A DNA stretch of 64,000 nucleotides, taken from assembly GCF_019702925.1 (NCBI RefSeq), contig NZ_AP024713.1, positions 1,240,001 to 1,304,000 on the forward strand, read 5' to 3'. This DNA is from Campylobacter sp. 19-13652 (lineage in GTDB: Bacteria; Campylobacterota; Campylobacteria; Campylobacterales; Campylobacteraceae). The notes below the pieces were generated by a model. That model was given only the letters and a program-made list of their open reading frames with translations. It did not search any database and had not been told where the DNA came from. The position numbers and the translations under genes were made by a program. Below, in pieces: positions 18,142 to 27,582 of the stretch. The stretch's first letter is position 1. Each line of letters opens with the position of its first letter.

Positions 18142-18637
18142 CACTTTAAGCACGCAGCGCTCGCCCCGCCAGTCACTTTGTAGCTTGATATGCTCCTGCA
18201 CAGTAAGCCAAAGCGAGCTGCTTTAAAACAAACGAAGTGCTGTTTTTAAGTGAAGTAAAACTGGGCGTAAACATATTACAACTCAATGCAAGCAATGAAT
18301 AAGCTGCCAATATACGTGGTATAGGGCTTGCTTTTGGAATTTTGTAAAGCAAGACCACTGGTTAAAAGAGCCAATCAAATTTAAAACGGCGGCAGGTTTG
18401 CTGAGGTTTTTTAAGGATTGTGATGATAAAAACTTGCGGCGGGGTAGCAAGGCCGAGTAAATGTTTTTTGGTATTGTGCGGCAGGGGGGCTGTTCTTGGC
18501 AAGCGGTAAAGTAAGGCGGGCTTTAAAAAGCCACAGCCTAAAATCTCCAAAGCCAAGCCTGCCAAAAGGCGCAGGGTAGCCCACAAAGCTTAAATTTACA
18601 AAGCCCTCTTTCAAGGCAAAAAGCCCCAAATTTAATC

Positions 18638-19354
18638 CTACTCGCAGCTAGCCTTGCTGGTTCTGTGATTTATCGCTCCGTGCTTTATTAGCAGGGCTTG
18701 CATATCCTTTAGCCCTCTGGTGCAAGCGTATGAGAGTGCACTTTGATTATACGCACCTAGGCTTTTATCTTTGGTTGTGGTTACGAGATTAATATCTGCG
18801 CCTTGAGAGAGCAAAAACTCCACTATCTGCCTGCGGTCGTTGCTAGCCGCGACCATTAAAAGCGTCTCGCCGTCGCTCTCAACGCTCTGGTCGTTTAGGT
18901 TGTATGGACTTAGATTGCCGTAAATTTTCTTGACAATTTTCACGTTTTTACCCAGCACTGCGGACTTTAGCACGTTATACACATCGCCCCTATCGGTAGC
19001 AAATAGGCTCGCCCCGCTAGCAATGAGAAAATCAACCATATCCTCATAGCCGATAAACGCCGCCCAGCCAAGCGCCGTCTGCCCTAGGCTCGCTTCGTCC
19101 TTTGCCTCTATATCCTGCCCAGCGGCAAGCATAGTCTTTACCTTAGCCAAATCGCCCTTTTTCACCGCATCAAACCACGCCGCATTCGCTCCGCTTGAGG
19201 GCTTATCGTAAAAAATTCTCCACGAAAGCCTGCTTGGATTTGCAAGCTCATTCATCTCGCTCACACTTAGCCTAAAGCCGTCATCATAGGGCTTTACTAG
19301 CTCTGCGCCAAAAACGCTAGCCACCAAAGCTGCTAGAAATATAAATTTTTTCAT
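18638..19354 (-). CDS. Exported ankyrin-repeat protein
   Basis: A 238-aa protein with a cleavable signal peptide (MKKFIFLAALVASVFGAE, cleavage probably after VFG-A), so it is probably periplasmic. From about residue 60 it has ankyrin repeats: FDAVKKGDLAKVKTMLAAG, GQTALGWAAFIGYEDMVDFL, GETLLMVAASNDRRQIVEFL and SALSYACTRGLKDMQALLIK. Ankyrin proteins bind partner proteins; the partner is unknown here. The gene stands alone between two gene-free gaps. The ribosome site is AAGGAAAAAA before the ATG. Confidence 0.85.
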   Translation of the reverse strand: MKKFIFLAALVASVFGAELVKPYDDGFRLSVSEMNELANPSRLSWRIFYDKPSSGANAAWFDAVKKGDLAKVKTMLAAGQDIEAKDEASLGQTALGWAAFIGYEDMVDFLIASGASLFATDRGDVYNVLKSAVLGKNVKIVKKIYGNLSPYNLNDQSVESDGETLLMVAASNDRRQIVEFLLSQGADINLVTTTKDKSLGAYNQSALSYACTRGLKDMQALLIKHGAINHRTSKASCE

Positions 19355-19715
19355 TTTTTTTTCCTTTTTTAGATTGATTATTTTAAAAATATAATGCCGC
19401 CTTGCAAGCCCTAAAGAAAGCTAAACGCCACGTAACGAGCGGCTATCCATCGCTCTTATTACACGATTACTCGCTTGCGGCACGCAAGCCCAGCAAGTGG
19501 GCTTGCTAGGCTTGCGTCCTACCGAAGATTTTTAAGGTAAAGCAAGCCGCTAAAAATTGTGCCACTACTTGTGGTAGTCATACCTTACGGCACTGGCACA
19601 AATTAGCGGCGTGTGGCAGCGACTATTTGGTGCGCCCAAACAAAAAGTAAAGCCCTTTCCACACTAAGCAAATTTAAACCCAAACGCACCGCCAAAGTAG
19701 GCCAAGCAAATAAAA
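19355..19715. other. Gene-free region with one copy of the intergenic repeat
   Basis: About 360 bases between the mrp-like gene and the ankyrin gene. No coding sequence is supported. It contains a copy of the degenerate intergenic element (19520-19620). Confidence 0.55.
19520..19620 (+). repeat. Degenerate intergenic element, copy C
   Basis: Shares its core with copies at 44225-44360 and 44454-44582: CTAAAAATTGTGCC, then TGGTAGTCATACC, then ACTGGCACAAATTAGCGGC. Similarity was judged by eye and drops outside the core. Confidence 0.6.
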
Positions 19716-20816
19716 TCAGTGGCTAGAACAAGCCGATTTGCCGTTCATCACTGGCTGTATGCTCGAGTTATCCGCTCCGCCGTTTTGATTTACGCTTTCG
19801 ATAAATTCCCACAGCTTCGCCGCCGCTTGCTCGTAGCGTTTTGCCGTTACGCTGCTTGGCTCATAAAAGCTAATAGGCTTGCCAGTATCCCCGCCCACAC
19901 GCACGGCTGGCTCGATCGGTATCTGGGCAAGAATTTGCGTATTATACTCAGCCGCGACCGCCTCTGTGGTGCCTTTGCCAAATATATCATACTCCTTGCC
20001 GTTATCAGGACAGATAAAGCCGCTCATATTCTCGACCACACCAGCGATTGGTATGTGAAGCTTCGCAAACATATCAAGCCCCCTGCGGCTATCATCAAGC
20101 GCCACGACTTGCGGCGTCGTAACGCACACGCCAGCTGTTACAGGCACGCTCTGAGCTAGGCTTAGCTGCGCATCGCCCGTGCCTGGAGGCATATCAAGCA
20201 GCAGCACATCTAGCTCGCTCCACGCCACATCACGCAGGAGCTGATCGATCGCTTTCATTATCATCGACCCACGCCAAATGAGACTTACCCCAGCCTCCAT
20301 TAGCACGCCCATACTCATCATCTCAATACCGTGGCTTAGGATCGGACGGAGCTTTTGCCCAACAACCTCTGGCTGAGTGGCCTCTTCACCTAGCATTCTA
20401 GGGATATTTGGGCCATATATGTCAGCGTCAAGCAGCCCCACTTTTTTGCCCATTTTAGCTAGACTTATGGCTAAATTTAGCGTCGTCGTGCTTTTGCCCA
20501 CACCGCCCTTGCCGCTGCTTACCATTACGACGTTTTTTACCTGAGGGATTAGGTTTTTACCGCTTCGTGAGTTGCTTCGCTCGGCTGGAATCTGAGGCTG
20601 ATAAATCTCAAGCTCCACATCCCCCAGCACCGCGCGAATGTCTGCGTCTAGCTTTTTGGCTACCTCTGGATTTGCGCTTACGATTTCGACTTTTACCTTT
20701 GGCTTTTGCCCGCTAACGTCAACGTCCTTTACAAAGCCAAAGCTTACTATATCCTTTTCAAAGCCTGGATAAACCACGCTTTTAAGCTTGTTTAAAATTT
20801 CATCTTTATTTGGCAT
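19716..20816 (-). CDS. mrp: Mrp/NBP35-type iron-sulfur carrier ATPase
   Basis: Mrp (ApbC) proteins bind and transfer iron-sulfur clusters to apoproteins using ATP. The 366-aa protein has an N-terminal MIP18-like domain (about 1-85) and a deviant Walker [14 protein letters not shown] (about 100). [14 protein letters not shown] and the [15 protein letters not shown] motif follow. The metal-binding Cys pair of the family is represented by [12 protein letters not shown], which shows only one Cys. The tail ends CSSH. It follows thiC on the same strand, separated by thiC's terminator, so probably has its own promoter. Confidence 0.92.
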   Translation of the reverse strand: MPNKDEILNKLKSVVYPGFEKDIVSFGFVKDVDVSGQKPKVKVEIVSANPEVAKKLDADIRAVLGDVELEIYQPQIPAERSNSRSGKNLIPQVKNVVMVSSGKGGVGKSTTTLNLAISLAKMGKKVGLLDADIYGPNIPRMLGEEATQPEVVGQKLRPILSHGIEMMSMGVLMEAGVSLIWRGSMIMKAIDQLLRDVAWSELDVLLLDMPPGTGDAQLSLAQSVPVTAGVCVTTPQVVALDDSRRGLDMFAKLHIPIAGVVENMSGFICPDNGKEYDIFGKGTTEAVAAEYNTQILAQIPIEPAVRVGGDTGKPISFYEPSSVTAKRYEQAAAKLWEFIESVNQNGGADNSSIQPVMNGKSACSSH

Positions 20817-20913
20817 TTTGCTCTCCTTGAATTAAAAGGATAATTTTACTATCTTTTAGCTTAGAATTTAATGCTTTTTGTATTTTTGTAAGAAATTTGA
20901 TAATGATTTGGGT

Positions 20914-20935
20914 AAAAAGGGGCCAAGTCGCCCCC
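20914..20935 (-). terminator. Intrinsic terminator of thiC
   Basis: On the minus strand, a GC-rich stem (GGGGC/GCCCC) is followed by a run of T (TTTTT), about 20 bases past the thiC stop. A classic Rho-independent terminator. Confidence 0.75.
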
Positions 20936-20953
20936 TAATTAAATTTAACTAGC

Positions 20954-22288
20954 TTAGTCTTGCGGATGGTCTTTCATTAGCTGTCTTGAAATTTTATACG
21001 CGCAAAACTTTGGCCCACACATCGAGCAAAACTCCGCTTCCTTAAACACCTCCTGCGGCAGACTCTCATCGTGCAGCTCTCTAGCTTTATCAGGGTCAAG
21101 TGCTAGCTCAAACTGCTTGTTCCAATCAAAGCTATAGCGCGCATCGCTCATCGCATTATCCCTATCTATCGCACCAGGTCTGCCACGTGCCACATCAGCT
21201 GCGTGAGCGGCGATTTTATGCGCTATTATGCCGTCTCTTACATCAGCTGCGTTTGGCAGGCCTAAATGCTCTTTTGGCGTTACGTAGCACAGCATTGCAA
21301 CGCCGTGGCTAGCCGCCAGCGCGCCACCTATGGCCGAGGTGATATGATCATACCCAGCGCCTATGTCAGTTACAAGTGGCCCAAGCACGTAAAACGGCGC
21401 ATTGTGGCAGAGGCGCTGCTGCTCTTTGACGTTAAATTCAATCTCATTTAGCGGCACGTGTCCAGGGCCTTCTATCATCACTTGCACGTTTTTCTCCCAC
21501 GCACGAAGCGTCAGCTCGCCCAGCACCGCAAGCTCGCTTAGCTGTGCCTCATCGCTAGCATCGTGCAAACAGCCAGGACGCAGGCTATCACCTAGGCTAA
21601 GCGCCACGTCGTATTTAGCGCATATATCGCATATCTCGTCAAAGACTTCGTAGAATGGATTTTCCTTATGATAGTGCATCATCCAGCTTGCCATTAGGCT
21701 GCCGCCTCGGCTTACTATGCCCATTTTACGCTTTGCTACTAGCGGCATAAAGCGCAGTAAAAATCCAGCGTGAATGGTAAAATAGCTCACCCCTTGCTTT
21801 GCTTGGCGTTCTAACACTTCTAGCATAGTTTTGGTATCTAGCTTTTCAAGTTGACCTACATCGTGGATTATCTGATACATTGGCACTGTTCCTACAGGGA
21901 CGCTGCTAGCGCCTATTATCGCCTCTCGTATCTTATCTAAATCTCCCCCAGTGCTTAGATCCATAACGGTGTCAGCGCCGTATTTTAGGCACACGGCTAG
22001 CTTTTCTAGCTCTCCGTCTATGTCGCTTGCTAGGCTTGAGTTACCTATGTTTGCATTTACTTTTGTGGTGGCGTCTATGCCGATTGCCATTGGGATTAAA
22101 TTTGTGTGGTTTATGTTTGCTGGGATTATCATTCGTCCAGCTGCGACTGCCTCTCTTATAAACTCAGGCTCGAGCCGTTCGACCTTTGCCACATATTCCA
22201 TCTCAGGCGTTATGACGCCTTTTTTAGCATAATACATCTGTGTTGGCGTGGCGTCATTTACTCTATTTTTTACCCATTCCTTTCTCAC
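20954..22288 (-). CDS. thiC: Phosphomethylpyrimidine synthase ThiC
   Basis: ThiC rearranges aminoimidazole ribotide into the thiamine pyrimidine using a radical-SAM iron-sulfur cluster. The 444-aa protein is the short form. The cluster Cys are in [13 protein letters not shown] (CxxCxxxxC) near the C-terminus. Active-site stretches include [27 protein letters not shown] and [13 protein letters not shown] chose the GTG at 22288 because AGGAGG lies 8 bases upstream. No TPP riboswitch can be recognised in the 157-base region shared with divergent ispDF. No other thi genes are in the window. Confidence 0.95.
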   Translation of the reverse strand: MRKEWVKNRVNDATPTQMYYAKKGVITPEMEYVAKVERLEPEFIREAVAAGRMIIPANINHTNLIPMAIGIDATTKVNANIGNSSLASDIDGELEKLAVCLKYGADTVMDLSTGGDLDKIREAIIGASSVPVGTVPMYQIIHDVGQLEKLDTKTMLEVLERQAKQGVSYFTIHAGFLLRFMPLVAKRKMGIVSRGGSLMASWMMHYHKENPFYEVFDEICDICAKYDVALSLGDSLRPGCLHDASDEAQLSELAVLGELTLRAWEKNVQVMIEGPGHVPLNEIEFNVKEQQRLCHNAPFYVLGPLVTDIGAGYDHITSAIGGALAASHGVAMLCYVTPKEHLGLPNAADVRDGIIAHKIAAHAADVARGRPGAIDRDNAMSDARYSFDWNKQFELALDPDKARELHDESLPQEVFKEAEFCSMCGPKFCAYKISRQLMKDHPQD

Positions 22289-22412
22289 GTCTATCCTCCT
22301 TTTGTGAAAATTAGGACAATTTTACTTCATTTAAACTTGCAAGCAAATTAAAATATAAATTTTAAAAAATATAATAAATTTAAAACAAAAGGTAAAAGAA
22401 AGCTTTTTGATG

Positions 22413-22418
22413 TATAAT
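22413..22418 (+). promoter_or_regulatory. -10 box of the ispDF promoter
   Basis: TATAAT preceded by TG (extended -10) and T-rich DNA, 28 bases before the ispDF start codon. Confidence 0.6.
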
Positions 22419-22445
22419 TTTGTAACACTTTCTAAAGGATAAGAC

Positions 22446-23573
22446 GTGTTAGAAATATCACTTATAATGTTAGGCGCTGGATCATCCACTAGAGTTGGGT
22501 TGAAAACAAAAAAGCAATGGCTAAGGATAGGCGACGAGCCACTATGGCTTTTTGCAAGTAAAAATCTAGCCTCTTTTTACAAATTTAAAGAGATAATTAT
22601 AGTAGGCGACGAGCCAAAATATATGCAGAAATTTAATTCCGATTTTATCTACGTAAAAGGTGGCAATACAAGGCAAGAAAGCCTAAAAAACGCCCTAGAT
22701 AAAGCAAGTGCAGCGTTTGTCTTAGTAAGCGATGTGGCAAGACCTTGTGTAAATAAAGAGCTTTTTTTACGACTTATTAATAAAATAGAAAAAATAGACT
22801 GCGTGGTGCCATATCTTAGCGTCGCAGATACTGCTTATTTAGGAGAGCATTCAGTAGATAGAAGCGAGCTTATGCTGGTACAAACCCCACAGCTTTCAAA
22901 CACACAAATTTTAAAACAAGCGTTACAAACTGATACACTTTTTACAGACGATAGCTCAGCCATTAGGGCAACGGGCGGCAAAATCGCATACGTAAAAGGT
23001 GATGAAAATACTCGCAAAATCACCACCGCAAGCGATCTAAACAAAATCCTAGGGCTTAGCGCACCTAGCCCTGTTTGCTTCGCTGGAGGCGGCTTTGACG
23101 TGCATAAATTTACCCCAAATAAAAAGCTAGTACTATGCGGAGTGAGCGTGCCTTATGAGCTAGGGCTTCTTGCTCACAGCGACGGCGATGTCGCCACTCA
23201 CGCGCTTTGCGATGCGATTTTAGGAGCGGCTGGACTTGGGGATATAGGAGAGCATTTCCCAGATACTGATGATAAATTTAAAAATGCAAACTCAATAGAG
23301 CTTTTAAAGCAAGTTTACGCAAAAGTCCAAAACGTAGGCTTTGAGCTAGTAAACGCAGACATTACCATAATGGCAGAACGCCCAAAGCTAAGCGCCTTTA
23401 AAGATGAGATGGCAAAGGTGCTAGCAAACGCCCTAAATATAAGCCAAGCGCGTATAAATGTAAAGGCTACGACGACAGAAAAGCTTGGCTTTGTAGGGCG
23501 TGGCGAGGGCATAGCAGCAAGTGCAAACGTAAGCTTAAAATACTACAACTGGCAAAGCGAGACAGGGGCGTGA
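22446..23573 (+). CDS. ispDF: Bifunctional IspD/IspF isoprenoid synthesis enzyme
   Basis: A fusion of MEP cytidylyltransferase (IspD) and MECDP synthase (IspF), two steps of the non-mevalonate isoprenoid pathway. The N-terminal half (1 to about 205) has the nucleotide-binding LGAGSSTRVGLKTKKQWL and DVARPCV. The C-terminal half (from about 212) has the zinc and substrate residues in GGGFDVHKF, LLAHSDGDVATHALCDAILG and ATTTEKLGFVGRGEG. At 375 aa the length matches the Campylobacter fusion. The start is GTG at 22446 with AAAGGAT upstream. It leads a four-gene co-directional run with the orphan regulator, the Sat-like gene and pgpA. Confidence 0.95.
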   Translation: MLEISLIMLGAGSSTRVGLKTKKQWLRIGDEPLWLFASKNLASFYKFKEIIIVGDEPKYMQKFNSDFIYVKGGNTRQESLKNALDKASAAFVLVSDVARPCVNKELFLRLINKIEKIDCVVPYLSVADTAYLGEHSVDRSELMLVQTPQLSNTQILKQALQTDTLFTDDSSAIRATGGKIAYVKGDENTRKITTASDLNKILGLSAPSPVCFAGGGFDVHKFTPNKKLVLCGVSVPYELGLLAHSDGDVATHALCDAILGAAGLGDIGEHFPDTDDKFKNANSIELLKQVYAKVQNVGFELVNADITIMAERPKLSAFKDEMAKVLANALNISQARINVKATTTEKLGFVGRGEGIAASANVSLKYYNWQSETGA

Positions 23574-23576
23574 GAC

Positions 23577-24467
23577 ATGAAAGTACTAATAATAGAAAAC
23601 GAAATCTACCTAGCTGGCTCAATCGCTTCAAAGCTAGCAGACGCAGGGCATGACTGCGAAATAGCCAAAACCGTAAACGAGGCCTTAAAGCAAGAAAACG
23701 TAGACGTGGTGCTTTTATCCACTTCAATAGTAGGACAGGACTTTTATCCAGTCATAGAAAATTTCAAAGACTCAATAATCATACTTCTAATCTCCTACAT
23801 AAGTGCCGATACCGTCTCAAAGCCGATAAAAGCGGGGGCGAGCGACTATATACAAAAGCCTTTTATGATAGATGAGTTAATGAGAAAAATCGAGCATTTT
23901 ACCACGCACAGATACATGAAGCGCCTCATACAAAGCTACGAAAAATTTATAGAACACAGCCTAAGAGGCATAGAATATGACGCAGCAATGATAAAAAAGG
24001 TGCGCCTGCCATTACTGATAAAATGCTCAACAATGACACAGGCTGACAAGATAGTCTTTGCTATTTCAAAACATATAAAAATGCCATTTATTCTAATACC
24101 TAGCGTAGCAGGAAGCACACTAAAAGCATTAAATTCTTGCGCCAAAGACGAAATAGCCTACATAAGAAACTTCCAGCTTTTAAAGCAAGAAGAACAAGAA
24201 GCCATACTCCTAGCTAGCCACAAAAAAAAGGTCGTAATAGCCACAAGTGATGATGCTTTAGAGTATAATATAGAGACTTTAAATTTAGGAGCTGGGGTGC
24301 AGAATGTAAGTCTAGACGGAATTTTAAGCATAGATGAGTATATAAAAAATATAATAAGCGGGTATCAAGAGCGTCTGCCAGATACTGAAATAGCCAAACG
24401 GCTTGGCATATCCCGCAAATCCCTATGGGAAAAAAGGAAAAAATATGATGTCGTTAAAAAACGCTAA
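23577..24467 (+). CDS. Atypical orphan response regulator, HP1021/Cj1608 family
   Basis: A 296-aa regulator with a degenerate receiver domain (1 to about 115) and a C-terminal DNA-binding domain. The receiver keeps the Lys in YIQKPF but lacks the phospho-acceptor: the residue at the Asp position is Ser48 in VVLLSTSIV, and the acidic pocket is Glu7-Asn8. It therefore probably works without phosphorylation. The C-terminus, LPDTEIAKRLGISRKSLWEK, is a Fis/NtrC-type helix-turn-helix. H. pylori HP1021 and C. jejuni Cj1608 have this form and, in the literature, act as global redox and replication regulators; the latter also lies after ispDF. No histidine kinase gene is adjacent. It overlaps the next gene by 23 bases. 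Confidence 0.85.
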   Translation: MKVLIIENEIYLAGSIASKLADAGHDCEIAKTVNEALKQENVDVVLLSTSIVGQDFYPVIENFKDSIIILLISYISADTVSKPIKAGASDYIQKPFMIDELMRKIEHFTTHRYMKRLIQSYEKFIEHSLRGIEYDAAMIKKVRLPLLIKCSTMTQADKIVFAISKHIKMPFILIPSVAGSTLKALNSCAKDEIAYIRNFQLLKQEEQEAILLASHKKKVVIATSDDALEYNIETLNLGAGVQNVSLDGILSIDEYIKNIISGYQERLPDTEIAKRLGISRKSLWEKRKKYDVVKKR

Positions 24468-25617
24468 AACCCTATTTGTCCGTCCAGAGACGCTTACCCT
24501 GCTTAGACTAATTAAAGGCGGTCTACTAGCTAATCTATGCAAATTGCCGAATTTAGAGCAATCAAAGCAGATGATAGAGCTAGCAAAGACTAGCAAACTA
24601 AACAAATACGCCTATATATTTGCTCCATTTGGTAGGAAAAATCAAGCAGTGGCTAAAAGCCTAGAAAATGGTGAGCGTGTAACCCTGCTAGTAGGAAATG
24701 ATATAGTGGGGCACATCGACGTGGCTGATACGTTTAAATTTGATCCTGATTGGGCAGACAAAAATCTCTTTAGCTATCCGGATGAATTTGGCAAAAAACA
24801 GTACGGAGAGATAGCCATCTCTGGGGAGTTTACCCTGCTACAAGACCCCATAGCAGCGGCTAGAAACGAGCTAGAAAAGCTTAAGATTAGGCAAAATGCG
24901 CATACTGTTACAGTAGTGGCACTCACAGCTGACCCATTTAATAGAGCGCATGAACGGCTAGTTAGGATGACTGTGGATAAGGCTGATATTTTAGTTATTA
25001 TCCTAAAACACACAAGCGCTGAGATGGGGCTAGCCTTTAAGCTAAGGCAGCAGATGATGGAGTATTTTATCCAAAGCTACCTGCCGCCATCACGAGTTAT
25101 TATTATTCCGCTTGAGTACGCAGACGCACTTACGCTTCACGCAGACCCCTCCATAGAGTGCTTACTAGCTGCTAGACTAGGGGCTACTAAGATAGTCCTA
25201 GGGCAAAAGCACACTGGAATAGGTATGTTTTATGATGCAGAGGGGGCGCACACGGTACTTGATTTTTACAAAGAGATGCTAGGGCTTGATATAGTCATAC
25301 TGCCTGAGCTAGTATACTGCAATAAATGCCGCACCATAGTAAGCACTAAAACCTGTCCGCACGGACAACATCACCACATAAACTACCATTCAGACACGAT
25401 AAAGCAGCTCTTTTTCGCTGGCATTATGCCCCCAGCCATACTCATGCGCCCTGACATCTCAGCTATGATTTTAGAGTCGCTTTTTCCAGCTAGGTTTGCT
25501 GATATACAGAGGCTTTGCGATGAGCTTTTCCCTAGTTCTGGGCTTATTGAGGAGCGAAGCGAGAGGGATTTTTACGAGGAGCTTATGAAGCTTTATCAAA
25601 CAGGCTCACTCACATAA
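24445..25617 (+). CDS. Sulfate adenylyltransferase (Sat)-like protein
   Basis: A 390-aa member of the ATP sulfurylase family: PUA-like N-terminal part (1 to about 150) and HxGH-type nucleotidyl-transferase core. The core motif reads LTADPFNRAHERL where active enzymes have QTRNPxHRAHE, so the sulfate- and ATP-contacting Gln, Arg and first His are missing. A putative metal site follows, CNKCRTIVSTKTCPHGQHHH (about 295-314). Activity as a sulfurylase is doubtful. The frame is open from 24403, but the ATG at 24445 has AAAAAGGAAA upstream. C. jejuni has a similar gene (Cj1609) at the same place. Confidence 0.75.
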   Translation: MMSLKNAKTLFVRPETLTLLRLIKGGLLANLCKLPNLEQSKQMIELAKTSKLNKYAYIFAPFGRKNQAVAKSLENGERVTLLVGNDIVGHIDVADTFKFDPDWADKNLFSYPDEFGKKQYGEIAISGEFTLLQDPIAAARNELEKLKIRQNAHTVTVVALTADPFNRAHERLVRMTVDKADILVIILKHTSAEMGLAFKLRQQMMEYFIQSYLPPSRVIIIPLEYADALTLHADPSIECLLAARLGATKIVLGQKHTGIGMFYDAEGAHTVLDFYKEMLGLDIVILPELVYCNKCRTIVSTKTCPHGQHHHINYHSDTIKQLFFAGIMPPAILMRPDISAMILESLFPARFADIQRLCDELFPSSGLIEERSERDFYEELMKLYQTGSLT

Positions 25618-25628
25618 AGGATTAGGTT

Positions 25629-26138
25629 ATGTTTTTAAAAGCATTTGTTACATTTTTTGGGGTTGGGCTTATGCGCCCTGCCCCTGGTACTTGGGGGTCT
25701 GTGGCTGGGTGGATAGTGGCTATTTTTGTGCTAATTTACCTATCGCCTACTACGCTATTTTTAGCCTCTATCTTGCTAGCATTAGTCGGCATAAGCGCTG
25801 TTGATAAATACGAAAAGCTCACAAACACCCACGATAGCTCGCATATAGTCATAGACGAGGTAGCTGGAGTGTGGCTAGCGCTAAGCGTGGCCTCGCAAAG
25901 CCTAATAATGGCGATTTTTGCACTTGTGATATTTCGCATGCTTGACATTTCAAAGCCCTCTGTCATAGGTATGATAGATAAAAAAGTAAGCGGTGGGCTT
26001 GGCGTGATGGGAGATGACGTAGTGGCTGGCTTTATAGCTGGGATTTTTGCAAGTGCGCTTTATTTTGCACTAATTAAGCTTGGCGTAGACATGCAAAGCT
26101 TTGATATAGCGATTAAGGACATGGCTTTAAATTTATAA
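25629..26138 (+). CDS. pgpA: Phosphatidylglycerophosphatase A
   Basis: PgpA dephosphorylates phosphatidylglycerol phosphate in the inner membrane. The 169-aa protein has the family's GLMRPAPGTWGSVAG near the N-terminus, the catalytic-region HIVIDEVAGVW (about 77-87) and GVMGDDVVAGFIAG, with about four membrane segments. The start is ATG at 25629, 11 bases after the Sat-like stop; AAAGGATTAGG provides the ribosome site. Last gene of the ispDF run. Confidence 0.93.
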   Translation: MFLKAFVTFFGVGLMRPAPGTWGSVAGWIVAIFVLIYLSPTTLFLASILLALVGISAVDKYEKLTNTHDSSHIVIDEVAGVWLALSVASQSLIMAIFALVIFRMLDISKPSVIGMIDKKVSGGLGVMGDDVVAGFIAGIFASALYFALIKLGVDMQSFDIAIKDMALNL

Positions 26139-27161
26139 GCTTTTTCATAAATTTAGCCACCTCGCCACGTATTCATTCTGCTAAATTTTACATATAAAGC
26201 AAATTTAACGTGGCTGCCTGTTTTTACATGGCACCACACAGACAAATACCAAAACATAGATTTAAATTTATAATATAGCTAAAATCACCAGCCTCACATT
26301 ACATTAAATTTGCGCTTTTTAATGATTTACAAATTTCAAAGATAAACTCTACGCCACACATATAAGTGGATTAAACCTCTCGTATTGCGAGGCGATATGC
26401 TAGCTTATAGTTTTGATTTGCTTGTTTTATAAAGCTCTGTTTTTATTCAGGGCATAAAAGAGTATGTAAGTCGCGCGGTAGCTTAGTGGAGCAACTACTC
26501 GTTGTGCGTGCATTAAACAAAGTAACGCACAGTCATAGTTTCTAGGTAAAGCGAAGTCAAACTGGATGCTGGCAAACATATCCACCTTACGATATGAATA
26601 ATGTATAAATAAAGATGAAAAAGGAGAGCTATTTTGTAAAACAAGGCAAAGCCGACATTTCTTAAAACAAGACATAATCACAGTTTTTTAAATAAACCAC
26701 GTTTTACCAAAGCTTTATTTCTAAGCCACTTTGTAGCGCAAATCAACCTAGCCTACATAAAGCAAGACTAAACTAAATTCTACATCTTATTTAAATTTAG
26801 CTTTATAAAACAAATAGCATTGTCTTGTAAATTTAAAAGCCAATCCCTAGCCATGTATGTAAGAGGCTTATTTATTACTCGTAGCGTATGATGATATACT
26901 TGCTAATATCTAGTTAAAAGATTCGCTTTTTATTAGGATTCACAAGCCAAGTAGTGAGTTTACTAAAACTGCGTCTTAATGACGCTTTTTGGATTTTTGC
27001 GCCAAGCTTAAAATACTAAAATCATGCTTACATTACAGGGTAGTGGAGAATACTAAAAGCCAGTAGCTAAAATTAGGAGCGTTAGGCTTGTAAAGTGGCT
27101 TAAATTTGTGATTAAAAAATAATATCGTACTTTATTTATACACAACTTTACAAAATATAGC
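26139..27161. other. 1-kb gene-free region
   Basis: The longest gap in the window, between convergent pgpA and the SseB-like gene. No frame looks coding. It holds one degenerate intergenic element (26950-27092) and a short hairpin (GTGCGT/ACGCAC, about 26496-26530). No tRNA, rRNA or known RNA gene is recognisable. Confidence 0.6.
26950..27092 (+). repeat. Degenerate intergenic element, copy D
   Basis: The most divergent of four copies. Shared landmarks are GGATTTTTGCGCC, CTAAAATCATGC, GGGTAGTGGAGAATAC and the tail CTAAAATTAGGAGC followed by GTTAGGCTTG. The tail is nearly the same as in the copy at 44225-44360. Confidence 0.5.
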
Positions 27162-27554
27162 CTAGAGATTAAGAATTTTATCCAAGGTATTTTTATTTAG
27201 AATAATAGAGCTTGAAAATGGATTTATCACAATCCCAGCCATACCCACATCTAAAGCCACACTAAGCTCTTTAAGGCTACAAATCAACACCTCATGCTCG
27301 CCCAAATCCTGCCAAAGCTCAAGCTCATCTTTACTACTAAAAGCTGGTATATAGCGCGCATTACCATCATCAAGGCTTACAAAACTAAAGCTCTCCTCCC
27401 AAGCAGGCTCGCCACTTTCTTTCGCAAGTGGCGCAACAAAAAATACAGCCGTTAAAAACTCAGCCTCCTTTAAAGCCATAATCAGATCTTTTTCGCTCTG
27501 TTTATCCTGCTTATTTAAAAATTTCTCCACCAATAAACTCAAGCTAAGCCCCAT
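27162..27554 (-). CDS. SseB-domain protein
   Basis: A 130-aa soluble protein with an SseB-type N-terminal domain. The recognisable parts are FLTAVFFVAP, the conserved ARYIPAFSSKDELELWQ and the C-terminal GIVINPFSSSIILNK. The domain's function is unknown despite its name, which comes from an enhanced-serine-sensitivity gene. It lies 28 bases downstream of argS on the same strand and is likely the last gene of that operon. Confidence 0.75.
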   Translation of the reverse strand: MGLSLSLLVEKFLNKQDKQSEKDLIMALKEAEFLTAVFFVAPLAKESGEPAWEESFSFVSLDDGNARYIPAFSSKDELELWQDLGEHEVLICSLKELSVALDVGMAGIVINPFSSSIILNKNTLDKILNL

Positions 27555-27582
27555 AAATACGCCATATTTTACCTATCTTTGA

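Larger units (their letters stand above)
17812..18637. other. Gene-free region with a 20-bp direct repeat
   Basis: About 825 bases between tilS and the convergent ankyrin gene. I see no supported gene; the short open frames are not gene-like. AAGCGGTATGTTTGCCTACT occurs exactly twice (17907-17926, 18122-18141). CAAGCAATGAATAAG (18289-18303) recurs with one mismatch at 35537-35551 in another gap. This looks like accumulated or decayed non-coding DNA. Confidence 0.6.

Noticed and set aside
22289-22445. Possible TPP riboswitch before thiC
   Set aside because: The region is 157 bases shared with divergent ispDF and shows no CTGAGA or ACCTGA core; only a promoter and a ribosome site are visible.
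26472-26530. tRNA-like start (GCGGTAGCTTAGTGG) in the 1-kb gap
   Set aside because: No anticodon stem, TTC-type T-loop or acceptor pairing can be drawn; it is only a chance D-arm-like word.
26427-26681. 84-codon minus-strand frame in the 1-kb gap
   Set aside because: No ribosome site, no recognisable domain, irregular composition; treated as non-coding.
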